Origin: Cydia pomonella
Taxonomy: Eukaryota > Arthropoda > Insecta > Lepidoptera > Tortricidae
NCBI RefSeq assembly: GCF_033807575.1
Contig: NC_084726.1
Coordinates: 8,928,001 to 8,992,000, forward strand
Length of the DNA stretch: 64,000 bases
Direction: 5' to 3'
Part shown: one piece after another, positions 20,010 to 29,879 of the stretch
Layout of the letters: each line of letters opens with the position of its first letter
Numbering within the stretch: position 1 is the first letter of the stretch
Position numbers and translations under genes: made by a program
Notes under the pieces: model-generated
What the model was told of the DNA's origin: nothing
Database searches by the model: none
What the model saw: only the letters and a program-made list of their open reading frames with translations

Positions 20010-20408
20010 GGGACCTACCATAGACATACAATATAACTAGACAAGAAGTCGAGCGACCAGGGTAAGAGAAAGACATATATGACGTCATCATGACATCATA
20101 ATATTACCCTAAAATGTAATAGGAAAACGATGCAACAAGTACTTAAATTACGTAATGAGTGAGTCGCCATTTTGACTCCCTAACTTGCGAAGTATCGCAA
20201 GAGAAATCGCGAACATAATCGCAACTAGTAGTCGGTTTATTTGTTTTTGTAGTAACTTGTAAATAAGCCTTACTTACCTATATGAAGTTTTGAGTTGATA
20301 TAAGATTAGGTGATTGTTGGAATAAAAAGGATAAACTATCAAAAGAGGGAATTTCTTTATTCAAAACTTATATTATTATAACTCTACTTACTAGAAATAA
20401 TAATTAAA
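20010..20408. other. Intergenic, nothing recognised
   Basis: No gene is seen. A gacgtcatcatgacatcat stretch near 20,081 is a short imperfect inverted motif only. Confidence 0.35.
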
Positions 20409-20545
20409 TGTGTCGTTCTCAAGTAAAAGGTACCACATAGTCGCTTACCATAAGGATACAATTTGCTTGCTCTCTATACGTACAACCTGTAAGAGCGTTC
20501 TTATGATAAGCGACAATGCGGTACCTTTTCCTTGAGAACAACACA
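20409..20545. mobile_element. MITE with GTTCTCAAG-AAAAGGTACC termini
   Basis: The left arm tgtgtcgttctcaagtaaaa (20,409) and the right arm, inverted, tgtgttgttctcaaggaaaa (ends 20,545), pair imperfectly for about 60 bp, including gtcgcttaccataag versus gtcgcttatcataag. Short spacer, no coding capacity. Confidence 0.82.
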
Positions 20546-20576
20546 AATAAATTGAATATTAGGCCATAATTTGGTA

Positions 20577-20597
20577 AATATATATATATATATAATA
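20577..20597. repeat. (TA)n microsatellite
   Basis: About nine TA units; the corresponding run in copy 2 (53,261-53,277) has a different length and phase. Confidence 0.8.
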
Positions 20598-20721
20598 CAA
20601 GCATTTCAAAATGGAAACAACCCTATTGCAGCGAAGGTTCTTGACGATGTGCTTGAGCGACACCTCATTAGATACGCAGTATATGATTTTAAGCTAACAT
20701 GGTCATTTACATTAAAACTGT

Positions 20722-21058
20722 TATTATTATTATTTTTTTCTTCCTCGCGTTGTCCCGGCATTTTGCCACGGCTCATGGGAGCCTGGGGTCCGCTTGACAA
20801 CTAATCCCAAGATTTGGCGTAGGCACTAATTTTTACGAAAGCGACTGCCATCTGCCCTTCCAACCCAGAGGGTAAACTAGGCCTTGTTGGGATTAGTCCG
20901 GTTTCCTCACGATGTTTTCCTTCACCGAAAAGCGACTGGTAAATATCAAATGATATTTCGTACATAAGTTCCAAAAAACTCATTGGTACGAGCCGGGGTT
21001 TGAACCCGCGACCTCCGGATTGCAAGTCGCACGCTCTTACCGCTAGGCCACCAGCGCT
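20722..21058 (-). mobile_element. SINE-alpha: tRNA-derived SINE with target duplication
   Basis: On the minus strand it starts agcgctggtggcctagcggt. An A box (tggcctagcggtaagag, 21,034-21,050) and a B box (gggttcaaacccc, about 20,995-21,007) mark an internal RNA polymerase III promoter of tRNA origin. The body runs to gggacaacgcgaggaag and an (AAT)n tail. ttacattaaaactgtta lies at the tail side (20,707-20,723) and recurs as ttacattaaaaactgtta at the head side (21,058-21,075). It is not a functional tRNA gene: the 3' acceptor half is replaced by SINE body. Confidence 0.9.
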
Positions 21059-21189
21059 TACATTAAAAACTGTTACTTAAAACCGAATATTTATGTTTAA
21101 ATAAAAAATCTTACGTGTTGCGCGTTGTACATACTGTGGGGGTCAAGAAAACTTTATTTACACATACACTTGTAACCTGTGGATCAATT

Positions 21190-21310
21190 ATATGAAGTTC
21201 AATAATAGCTTCAGAATGCTGTTGAGACTGCCACGACGACGACGTGCACGAATGGACGATTTCCATGACATGATGAAGAAAGAATTTTCTCTCTCCTCTC
21301 CTGCGGGGTA
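21190..21310 (+). pseudogene. Eroded LINE RT C-terminal fragment
   Basis: Plus-strand translation from 21,194 gives KFNNSFRMLLRLPRRRRARM then DDFHDMMKK, which lines up with YNNAFRVLMGLPRHC...DGFAAVMRK at 18.8 kb. In copy 2 (53,879) the frame stays open longer because of one extra A at AAAA. Only about 40 codons remain. Confidence 0.5.
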
Positions 21311-21420
21311 GTATTAATCAATTTTAATTAATTATTTTAGTTTTATACTCATATAATCCGTAATCCCATGTACCAAGCCTCCAAAGAAATAATTTAAAAA
21401 TTTAAGTCTGTGGTCTTAAT

Positions 21421-21765
21421 AGTACAACGGGTTATTCCTACTAGTTACCACCAAGTTGTTACTAGTGGTAACTACTAGGAACTTTTGTCCACCTTTTACC
21501 ACAGGTAGTTACACTAACTTTATTCCCACCTTTTACCACTGGTAACTACTGGGAAATAAAATTCCCACTGGTAATAGGTAGGATTTTTAATTCCACTGGG
21601 AATTAACTCTAATAAATTATTGGGGGTGATTACTGAATTACCCCCAATAATTTGTTAGAGTTCAAGAACCCAAATAAATACTTCAAAACACTGTGAGACC
21701 TATGTTAAGATGTACCAACTCTAATATAGTGTATAGTGTAACGGGTTATTCCCACTAGTTACTAT
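21421..21765. repeat. Second palindromic repeat cluster plus partial third
   Basis: Opens aacgggttattcctactagt and carries alternating ttaccaccaag / ggtaactactagg words like 12,416-12,606. A third start, aacgggttattcccactagt, is at 21,738. Within it lies the hairpin listed separately. Confidence 0.75.
21605..21662. repeat. Hairpin, 23-bp stem with one mismatch
   Basis: Arms 21,605-21,627 (aactctaataaattattggg...) and 21,640-21,662 pair with a single mismatch around a 12-nt loop. It sits between two starts of the palindromic repeat family. Confidence 0.88.
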
Positions 21766-22991
21766 TACTTATTTAATAACAGCCAACTTACGTGTATGAA
21801 CAAGGTTGGAAAAGAAAACTTTTCGATGAAAGTTCGTTTGCCCAGTTTGCGGACACAATGTTGTTCAAAATGTTTGGAACAAATACGCGAGTATTTGTGA
21901 GGCATCCAATTTGATTTTCCAGTTCCCGCAATCCATTCTTTAACAATTTCATCCTCCGTCGGAAAGCTGGAAATATCAAATAGCTTGAAACTCCCGAAAT
22001 ATGGGTAATTGCAGGGGACTTTTTTTTCTATTTGTTTGCAACCCTAAATAAAATACTACTGAATTTGACTGGTTTACATAACCAAACTTTCTGTTTTATT
22101 TTTAGCAATAATTTACTGATATCTCCTATTTTATGAAGTTTTTCATAATCCAACTAATGATGTAACTCAGTAACTTGGTTCCTGTGAGATTTGAGAAAGA
22201 AATACATGATCAAAATACGAAAAACTTGTACTTACGCATGAAATGTTACACCCGCTTATTTTCGCAAGCTATTGCTTTTGTAGGCAACCACTGAACACCC
22301 CACCATGTTAATTGTACGTAAAAACATCTTACACCTCCATTAAATACTTAATAAAGACAATCATTCACTTTATAAAACTTCTACAATAAGAAAACCACAT
22401 TGTTTACTAGCACTCTTGACAATATGATTGACAGTTTAATGTATGGCATCTTGCGGGATTTTGTCTCTTTCACTCTTATAAATTTCTGTATATCGCCATC
22501 AGCCTCCTTCCTAAGCTGCCATAACCCGACCATGAAAAAAAACCCGGTCGGTGATAAAGACAAAGCATTGCACTATTTTCTCTTTCCTCTTATAGGAATC
22601 GCAATAAGACTATCTTTCTCTATCAAAGAGTGTCAGGCCCTTGGGACCTACATAACCCAATAGACAGAAATGCGTCAGTTGCCAATATAATTTTAAACGG
22701 TCCCCATTTAATCGGCCTGTCAGTTAGAACAAAAAGTTGTGCCACTTTAGAGGTTCACACTCATTGCTCGTCAAGAAATGCAATTTGAAGTTGTCTCAGG
22801 GTATACCCCTGGGGTATTTGTTTATTATTGTCAAATAATTGCCAAATTTGGGAATAAAAAAAAAGATGGTAGTACTCGTAAGTTTCAACTGTGCTTAAAA
22901 ATATCAGTGTTATAAGTTTGGCCGCTGTGTGTCTGTCTGTTGCACCGTAGTTCTTAAACAGGTAAATCGATTAGGATGCGCTTTTTTTATT
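21766..22991. other. Intergenic, nothing recognised
   Basis: About 1.2 kb without a delimited repeat. Short frames on both strands at 22,381-22,663 have no recognisable domain. Confidence 0.4.
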
Positions 22992-23215
22992 GACGACCTG
23001 TCTGGCTTAGTGGTTAGTGACCCTGCTTATGAAGCCGATGGTCGTGGATTCGAATCCCGGTAAGGGCATTTATTTGTGTGACGAGCATATATTTATTCCT
23101 GAGTCATGGATGTTTTCTGAGTGTCCACAACACTAGCATTCTTGGCTGACCGTGGGATTTAGTCAATTTGTGTAAGAATGTTCCTATAATATTTCTTTAT
23201 TTATTTTATTTGAAA
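22992..23215 (+). mobile_element. SINE-beta: tRNA-derived SINE, most complete copy
   Basis: The tRNA-like head has an A box (tggcttagtggttagtga, from 23,003) and a B box (ggattcgaatccc, 23,046-23,058). The body holds gtaagggcatttatttgtgt, ttcctgagtcatggatgttt and agtcaatttgtgtaagaatg, ending cctataatatttctttattt. Other copies: 16,577, 34,707 and 36,135. Confidence 0.85.
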
Positions 23216-24177
23216 ACAGGTTTTTTAATCGGTGGTTCTTAGATACATTTTATAAAAATCCAACCATTGCGTTGGGACTTCTTTGTTTTATATTTCTTTC
23301 CCATCACAGGTTAATGGTGTTCAGGAGCTTTGAGAGGCTGCACGAAGCCGAAGCCAACACGTAGATTTTGACACTGTAATGAAATGTAAGGCGAGCGGAT
23401 GCTGTCCTTGCCCGCGTCATGAGACGCACGCATTTCTTTATTATACAATACTTCTTGTAGTAACGAAACAGCCAAGCTAAGACTCAGGTGTAGATTTTGT
23501 GAAGCTAGGGCTTGTAAAGTTAGAAGCTTGACAGTGCGAGCCTTAGGGTTTAGTCTTGCCAAAATATTACATGAAAATGTTTTAGATGGGATTGATTATT
23601 ACAGTTTTTACCTATTTTGTAAAATATACCCGCAGTGGTTATTGGTGCATGTAAATGCGAGCGATATGTGTGCGTCTGATGAGGTTCCTCAAGGTCGTAT
23701 CCAATAACATCATCATCATCACCATCATTTAAGAGCATGGCTCTTGTCTGTGGAATAGACGCCAGTTTTCGCAGTGCTTAGGTCAAACAAAGTTGATCCG
23801 GTAGCCACGAGATGGTGCATGACTACCCCCCAAAATAACATCAAAACCTTATAAAAATAATAAAACGGAATTGGCCCACAGGAAACAAAAGCAATCGTAT
23901 AGATGATGGAAACAAAAGGAAAGATTGACATGCTATCAGGAAGTTTGCACGTGCGTAGGATGCGATTGATCGCTTAACAATGGAGGAGATGAGTTTTTTT
24001 CTACTTGGTGAAGCTTTACGGATTCAAAAAATGTTTTTTTCCCAAAGCAATCATGTTTATAAGCAATTATGTTTGTTTTAATACTTATATAAGTAGTATG
24101 TGTGTTTGTATTTAATAGTCTCCATATTTAGCTCCTTGCACTACCTGTTGACTTTTGTATGAGTTCGAAATTTCCTG
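23216..24177. other. Intergenic, nothing recognised
   Basis: No gene. A (CAT)n stretch, catcatcatcatcaccatca, lies at 23,707. The segment just before 24,178 may be the upstream part of the H1 retroposon. Confidence 0.4.
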
Positions 24178-24337
24178 CTACCTAAAGGTTGTCTGGAAGA
24201 GATCGCTTTTTAGCGATAAGACCGCCTGTTGTTACCTGGTTCTATTTTCCTTTAAAATTCATTTGTAGCTTTACATGTATGTAAAATGTATAATTGTTGG
24301 TGCAATAAAGAATATTTACTTACTTACTTACTTACAT
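24178..24337 (+). repeat. Retroposon tail family H1, copy 3, with (TTAC)n tail
   Basis: Best copy: ctacctaaaggttgtctgga, hairpin ATCGCT-tttt-AGCGAT at 24,202-24,217, gaccgcctgttgttacctgg, ggtgcaataaagaatattta, then five TTAC units ending about 24,336. Confidence 0.82.
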
Positions 24338-24519
24338 CCTTTATTCATTTATGGTCTTCGGTTAGGCATTTTGTAACATGTATATAAAAGTATAAAAATA
24401 ATCATACGAAATATAATATACAAACACATTATAAAAAATACCTAACTTAGGGTGTCGACAGCATAAGGGCCCAAGCTGCCGGTGGTCAGGGCCGCAGAGA
24501 GAGGATCCGACGTACTATA
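24338..24519 (-). mobile_element. Element B family, truncated 3' end
   Basis: On the minus strand tatagtacgtcgg and ctgcggccctgaccaccggc match the last codons of element B (from 9,912). The 3' UTR arms gttaggtattttttataatg and gttacaaaatgcctaac follow, then aatgaataaagg. 5' truncation is at 24,519. It abuts the H1 (TTAC)n tail, tail to tail. Confidence 0.85.
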
Positions 24520-24617
24520 AACTTTATTATAATTTTTATTTAGTATTATTTTTATTTTTTATATTATACATATATTATTATTTACCTTATTTATTTATAT
24601 ATTATATTTTTTTATTA

Positions 24618-25108
24618 TGGTGCGTCTCTGTGTTCGTCCGTCTGTCTGTCTGTAACATCGCTAAATATCTCGAGTTACTTAAGCTATCGATTTGAAATTT
24701 GGAATAATTATGAACAACGCTAACCCAGACATAGAAAGTATTTTTTTATAAATTATGGAAAATGCCGAATGTAAAGAGAGGGCAAAATTTCAAAGTCTAG
24801 TGACTAGATCAAGGGGGTATCATTTGAAAGAGCTCAAATTTTTCATTCCAAAACAATTTTTTCTTATTTTTCATAAAGAAAAAAAAATGATTTATGAAGG
24901 AAAATGTGAAAAAAAATTACCGACTAAAAATGATTATTTTTTTACATAATATCAACATTACTATAAATTTTACAGAAAAATATAATACGACCTCTATCTT
25001 GGTATTTTTTTTTAACAAAGAGCCTTTCCGAATTCAGTTTTCCGTTACACCAACTTTACTGTGTTTATTAAACCTGAAATATCTATGAGATTACATTAAA
25101 TACACCTT
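24618..25108. repeat. Partial lepidopteran repeat with (GTCT)n block
   Basis: ggtgcgtctctgtgttcgtc, then repeated gtctgtctgtctgt and atctcgagttacttaagcta resemble the inner end of the AGGGTTCCGTAG family. The ends are not defined. Confidence 0.45.
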
Positions 25109-25945
25109 TTTAGGGTTCCGTAGCCAAATGGCAAAAAACAGAACCCTTATAGATTCGTCATGTCCGTCTGTCTGTCCGATTCTGTCACAGCCACTTTTTT
25201 CCGAAACTATAAAAGCTATACTGTTCAAACTTGGTAAGTAGATGTATTCTATGAACCGCATTATGATGTTTATACAGAAATAGAAAAAAAACAATAAATT
25301 TTGGGGGTTCCCCATACTTAGTACTTATACTCAAAAAATCTTTTTTCATCAAACCCATACGTGTGGGGTATCTATGGATAGGTCTTTAAAAATGATATTG
25401 AGGTTTCTAATATCATTTTTTTCTAAAGTGAATAGTTTGCGCGAGAGACACTTCCAAAGTGGTAAAAGTGTGTCCCCCCCCCCGTAACTTCTAAAATAAC
25501 AGAATGAAAAATCTAAAAAAAATATATGATATACATTGCCATGTAAACTTCCACCGAAAATTGGTTCGAACGAGGTCTATTAAGTAGTTTTTTTTTAATA
25601 CGCCATAAAAATTAAAAAAAAAAATTTTTTTTCATCAAACCCATACGTGTGGGGTATCTAAGGATAGGTCTTCAAAAATGATATTTAGGTTTCTAATATC
25701 ATTTTTTTCTAAACTGAATAGTTTGCACGAGAGACACTTCCAAAGTGAAAAAAAGTGTGTCCCCCCCCCCCTGTAACTTCTAAAATAACGGAATGAAAAA
25801 TCTAAAAAAAATATATGATATACATTACCATGCAAACTTCCAACGAAAATTGGTTTGAACCAGATCTAGTAAGTAGTTTTTTTAATACGTCATAAATGGT
25901 ACGGAACCCTTCATGGGCGAGTCCGACTCGCACTTGGCCGCTTTT
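25109..25945. mobile_element. AGGGTTCCGTAG-family element with internal tandem duplication
   Basis: Left end tagggttccgtagccaaatg; right end ggtacggaacccttcatggg followed by cgactcgcacttggccgc. Two direct copies of a 286-bp unit (25,345-25,630 and 25,631 to about 25,911) start ttcatcaaacccatacgtgt and share a long C run. Non-coding. Confidence 0.72.
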
Positions 25946-26117
25946 TTAAATAAAAGATCAATTTTTGAAATCGGTTCACATGATAGAGAATTATATTACA
26001 TAGCGCAAATTAGTTAGACAATTTCCCGATAGATGGCGCTGTACACAAATATACTTAGTATTGGTACTTGTGTTAAAGTCTTTCGCCTTTATAGTTACAC
26101 GAGATAATGCAAAGTTT

Positions 26118-26168
26118 GTACGGAACCCCGGTGCGCGAGTAATACGAACTCGCACTTGACTGATTTTT
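26118..26168. repeat. End fragment of the AGGGTTCCGTAG family
   Basis: gtacggaaccccggtgcgcg then gaactcgcacttgactg matches the right end of the preceding element. Confidence 0.6.
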
Positions 26169-26169
26169 T

Positions 26170-26260
26170 ATTTTAACTTTATTGCACAAAATATAAACAA
26201 CAATGTGCAAATGGTGGACTTAATGCCAAATGGCATTCTCTACCAGTCAACTGGTGCAGA
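26170..26260 (-). repeat. Retroposon tail family H2, copy 1
   Basis: Minus strand: ggtagagaatgccatttggc then attaagtccaccattt and the ttgtgcaataaagtt tail. The hairpin ATGCC-loop-GGCAT is at 26,223-26,236. Confidence 0.75.
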
Positions 26261-26431
26261 GATAAAATAAGTCAATGAATTAAAAAAGCAAACTAATATA
26301 CTTATAAACTACATATATCACATAAATACAAACATACATACACTATAACTATAAGACATTCGTACATACATAATTACATACTATAGATATAATATTGATA
26401 AATGTTTTTGAACTCTTGCAAATGCATATAT

Positions 26432-26540
26432 ATTATCTTTATTTATCTTTTATCTTAGGTAAGATTTTTTTATACAATATGGATATAAATGTAACATATA
26501 AAAACACATAAATATATAATTATAACTATAGCTATTATAT
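26432..26540 (-). mobile_element. Element B family, second truncated 3' UTR
   Basis: The plus strand reads ttatcttaggtaagattttt, then acaatatggatataaatgta and aaaaacacata. This aligns with the reverse complement of element B 10,075 down to about 10,015 (ttaggttaggattttttata, atatggatataaaagtaaaa). The coding part is not recognisable. Confidence 0.6.
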
Positions 26541-26924
26541 TATTCCCTTTATCAAAGTTAAGGTGAGACGCACTTCCGATTTAGAATTCTTAGTGAAAGT
26601 CGGGCTGCTGAGGTCCCCTTTGTGAACCGCGCGAAACTGTTCCGACCGCAAGGACGCCGGTATGCAGAAAGGCACTACTTATTAAAAAAAATATATACTA
26701 GGTATACCAATTTTGTATGTCACACCTTTCACCAAAGTCAATCACTTTTCATCAGCTATCTTGAGCATTTATTTTTAAATAAATATATGAACTTTTTAAT
26801 AATTTTTCTTTTTTACTACTACTACTAGTACTGCTATTACTTTTACCTTTTGGACGATAATTCTTAATCCAGGTTAGCACTATTTAGGCTTTCTCATAAA
26901 TATAATTACTAATGATTGGTTGAC

Positions 26925-27005
26925 TGATGGTAGAGAATGCCTTAAGGCATCAAGTCCGCCATTTGTTCCCTTATGTATTGTGCAATAGATTAAATAAATA
27001 ATCAA
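26925..27005 (+). repeat. Retroposon tail family H2, copy 2
   Basis: tggtagagaatgccttaagg then catcaagtccgccatttgtt and gtattgtgcaatagattaaa. Hairpin ATGCC-TTAA-GGCAT at 26,937-26,950, a perfect 14-bp palindrome. Confidence 0.78.
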
Positions 27006-27121
27006 TTAAGTACATTTTAGTTGTAAGATATTATATAAAAGGAACGCCGATTTTTTTTAAAGTTACATACACGTAACATTTCACCGCGCAATTTGTCATG
27101 TTGGGTGCATAATTAAATTGC

Positions 27122-28068
27122 AACCCGAAGTAAACAATAGAAAAAATAAGGGTAAAAGAAAATGGCTCTTTTCAGCATAGAGTCGTCAAAACACCAGTTC
27201 TCAAATAGCGCCATTCAGGAAAAATTGGCGAGCTGTGACAGATATTCAAACCAGGCGACTGTTCCAATTCCAAGTGGCGTGTGCGTATATGCCCACTGTT
27301 GATTTGTGACACTGACAAAAGAAAAATATATTAATTTTGCGTGAAATTAATGCAACATAAATAAAAACTTGAACAAAAGTAATACAACAATATTACTTAT
27401 TATATGCAGAGAGCCAGGATTTGAACAGTGATCTACGGTTTGGAAGCCACACGATTTACTGTCAGACTACAAGTACTTGGAAACTAAGAGCTAGGCCCGG
27501 AAAAAGAATACAATTTGTATTCAACGAAACCACACAATCGAGAAAAACTGGCTCCTTACCGCATAAAGTCGTCCAAACATCAGTCCTCAAACAGCGCCGT
27601 TCCGGAAAATTGGCGAGATGTGACAGATATTCAAACCCGGCGACTGTTCCAAGTGGCATGTGCTATATGCCCACTGTTGATTTGTGACACTGACAATATA
27701 AAAATATATTAATTTGGCGTGAAATTAATACAACATAAATAAAAATTTGAACAAAAGTAATACAACAATATTACTTATTATATGCAATGAGCCAGGATTT
27801 GAACAGTGATCTACGGTTTGGAAGCCACACGATTTACAGTCTGACTACAAGTACTTGTAAACTAAGAGCCCGGAAAAAGTATACAATTTGTATTCAACGA
27901 AACCACACAATCGAGAAAAACTGGCTCCTTACCGCATAAAGTCGTCCAAACATCAGTTCTCAAACTGTGCCATTCAAGAGAAATTGGCGAGCTGTGACAA
28001 ATATTCAAACCCGGCGACTGGTGCAAGTGGCGTGTGCTATATGTTAACTGTTGATTTGTGACATTGTG
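27122..28068. repeat. Tandem repeat, about 376-bp unit, 2.5 copies, with a tRNA-like block
   Basis: actgttgatttgtgacactg recurs at 27,295 and 27,673, and a variant at 28,047 (periods 378 and 374). gaacagtgatctacggtttg recurs at 27,423 and 27,801 (378). Read on the minus strand, 27,409-27,482 and 27,787-27,860 resemble a degenerate tRNA: a cttccaaacc anticodon-like loop and a tgttcaaatcc B-box-like arm. Unit 1 lacks this block, so the array starts inside a unit. Confidence 0.85.
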
Positions 28069-28417
28069 TTACATTGCAGGGACCTTTCAGAAGTTCCAAA
28101 GTAAATTTAAACCGTGTTCTGGCAGGTATTTATCGGTGTAAGGCAGTATCCGTTTCTTGCCCCGTCCAATTGGATACCAAAACTGTGTTACTCGGGAGTC
28201 CATGTATTTAAAAGTACACGTGATGATATGGGAATAGCAGTAAAAAACAAAAATCTGAACTTCAAAAAATTATTATAAATATATAAATAAATGGAAAATA
28301 AACAAAATACAACAAATATTGAAGTGTATATGCAGAGCAAGTTTTGCCCTTTGTATGGGGGACAAGGATGCAGCATCATCTGGGCCTTTGAAGCAAATCG
28401 ATTTGTACTTTTTTTTT

Positions 28418-28684
28418 TTATACTACGTCGGTGGCAAGCAAGCTTACGGCCCGCCTGATGGTAAGCAGTCTCCATAGCCTATGTACGCCTGCAACTCCGG
28501 AGGAGTTACATGCGCGTTGCCGACCCTAAATCCGCCCCCCCCCCCCTCGATGAGGTCTGGCAACCTTACTCACCGGCAGGAACACAACACTAGGAGTTAG
28601 GGTCTAGTGTTATTTGGCTGCTGTTTTCTGTAAGGTGGAGGTACTTCCCCAGTTGCTCTAGATCTGGAATGACATCCACTGGCA
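28418..28684 (-). mobile_element. Retroposon family D, 5'-truncated, minus strand
   Basis: The plus strand begins with a T run and tatactacgtcggtggcaag, then caactccggaggagttacat, caccggcaggaacacaacac and ggtggaggtacttccccagt. Read on the minus strand this is a retroposon with an A tail. A long C run lies at 28,537-28,546. Confidence 0.8.
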
Positions 28685-28687
28685 CTT

Positions 28688-28800
28688 TATTTTATTTATT
28701 TAACCTTTATTGCACAAAAGAAAAAAAAACAGTACAAAAGGCGGACATAATGCCACTAGGCATTCTGTACTAATTTAACCAATATACAGTATAAACATAC
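28688..28800 (-). repeat. Retroposon tail family H2, copy 3
   Basis: Plus strand ttatttaacctttattgcac, then aaggcggacataatgccact and aggcattctgtac. Hairpin ATGCC-ACTA-GGCAT at 28,750-28,763. Confidence 0.75.
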
Positions 28801-29026
28801 AATTTTCACCTCAGCAGCTCGAACAAGCCTATTTTCATCACTCCAGGGTGTGGGACAAAGTAACTTTTTAATATAGTGAAGGCCATGAATACAGGAATAT
28901 TTCTAGAAGGTTTCGTCATAATGATGATGCTTTTCCTTTCATTCATGAATGTAAATAAGTGTGGTTAACCTTACTTGATTTTGAATTTAAGGTTATGTGT
29001 CACATGAGAGCAAAGTTATTTTACAT

Positions 29027-29108
29027 CTCGTGTTTTTGAGTCCCTCGCTACGTTCAAGATTCTAACTTAGAATCTTTCACTTACTCGGGACTCAAAATCA
29101 ACACTCGC
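29027..29108. repeat. Imperfect foldback (TTTGAGTCCC arms)
   Basis: ctcgtgtttttgagtccctc and, inverted, gcgagtgttgattttgagtc form the outer arms. agattctaa / ttagaatct forms the centre. Probably a small MITE. Confidence 0.6.
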
Positions 29109-29519
29109 AAGAAAAACCAACTTTTCTGTCTTGTTGCATAAATAACTATCGTATCGATGTGGGGGCAGTTACAATTGGTGTTATACTAAAAAGAAATATT
29201 CTTAGCATATTATAATTTTTTATTAAGTATATCTGCAAATGGGAAAATATAAGCGAAAAGCCAGTAACCATTAAGATTCGTTACTGAAAAAAAATTAGAG
29301 TTTTGTGATACAAAGTGTATAGTGTGTATACTCTAAAGGACTCGGTATCGGAAATAATCGAGTCTATTTGCAAGCCAGTTTGAAAGAGTAGTTATTTTTG
29401 CTCATTTCTACCATTTCAGCATTATCCAGTTAAATTTCTAATACCTTGGCTTTTTGCCAGACAACGTTATAACTACGACAGGTCTTTTACACCTCCCGAT
29501 TCCAGATCAAATTACTTAG
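29109..29519. other. Intergenic, nothing recognised
   Basis: No gene or delimited repeat is recognised. Confidence 0.35.
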
Positions 29520-29878
29520 TTAATTGGCCCCGCGTATGTCCTTAAACTACGTCCAAAAGAGAGGTATGAGCGCTGTGAATGTCATCTCGCTTTGTGTGGT
29601 AGGGCACAGCCAGATGATGTCATTCCAGATCTAGAGCAGAGCCCAACTGGGGAAGTACCTCCACCTTACAGAAAACCGCAGCCAAATAACACTAGACCCT
29701 ACTCGTAGCGTTGTGTTCCTGCCGGTGAGTAAGGTTACCAGAGCTCAACGAGGGTGCGGAGTTTTAGGGTCAGCAACGCGCATGTAACTCCTCTGGAGTT
29801 GCAGACGTACATAGGTTACGGATACTGCTCACCATCAGGCTAGCCGTATGCTTGTTTGCCACCGACCTTGTATAAAAG
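29520..29878 (+). mobile_element. Retroposon family D, plus strand, longest of the pair
   Basis: Starts near gtccttaaactacgtccaaa and passes gctttgtgtggtagggcaca, gaagtacctccaccttacag and ttcctgccggtgagtaaggt. Ends gtttgccaccgaccttgtat plus an A-rich tail. It is inverted relative to the copy at 28,418-28,684. Confidence 0.8.
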
Positions 29879-29879
29879 A

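Noticed and set aside
20990..21058. A tRNA gene on the minus strand
   Set aside because: A and B boxes are good, but the sequence runs straight into a SINE body with a target duplication, and no acceptor-stem partner follows the B arm.
22992..23065. A tRNA gene on the plus strand
   Set aside because: Same reasoning: a SINE-beta head with three further truncated copies in the window.
27122..28068. A CRISPR-like or other short direct-repeat/spacer array
   Set aside because: Units of about 376 bp without spacers, in eukaryotic DNA; it is an ordinary tandem repeat.
28537..28546. The long C runs at 25.5, 25.8 and 28.5 kb as G-quadruplex regulators
   Set aside because: They are single homopolymer tracts of variable length between the two copies, without the four-tract pattern, and are prone to sequencing error.
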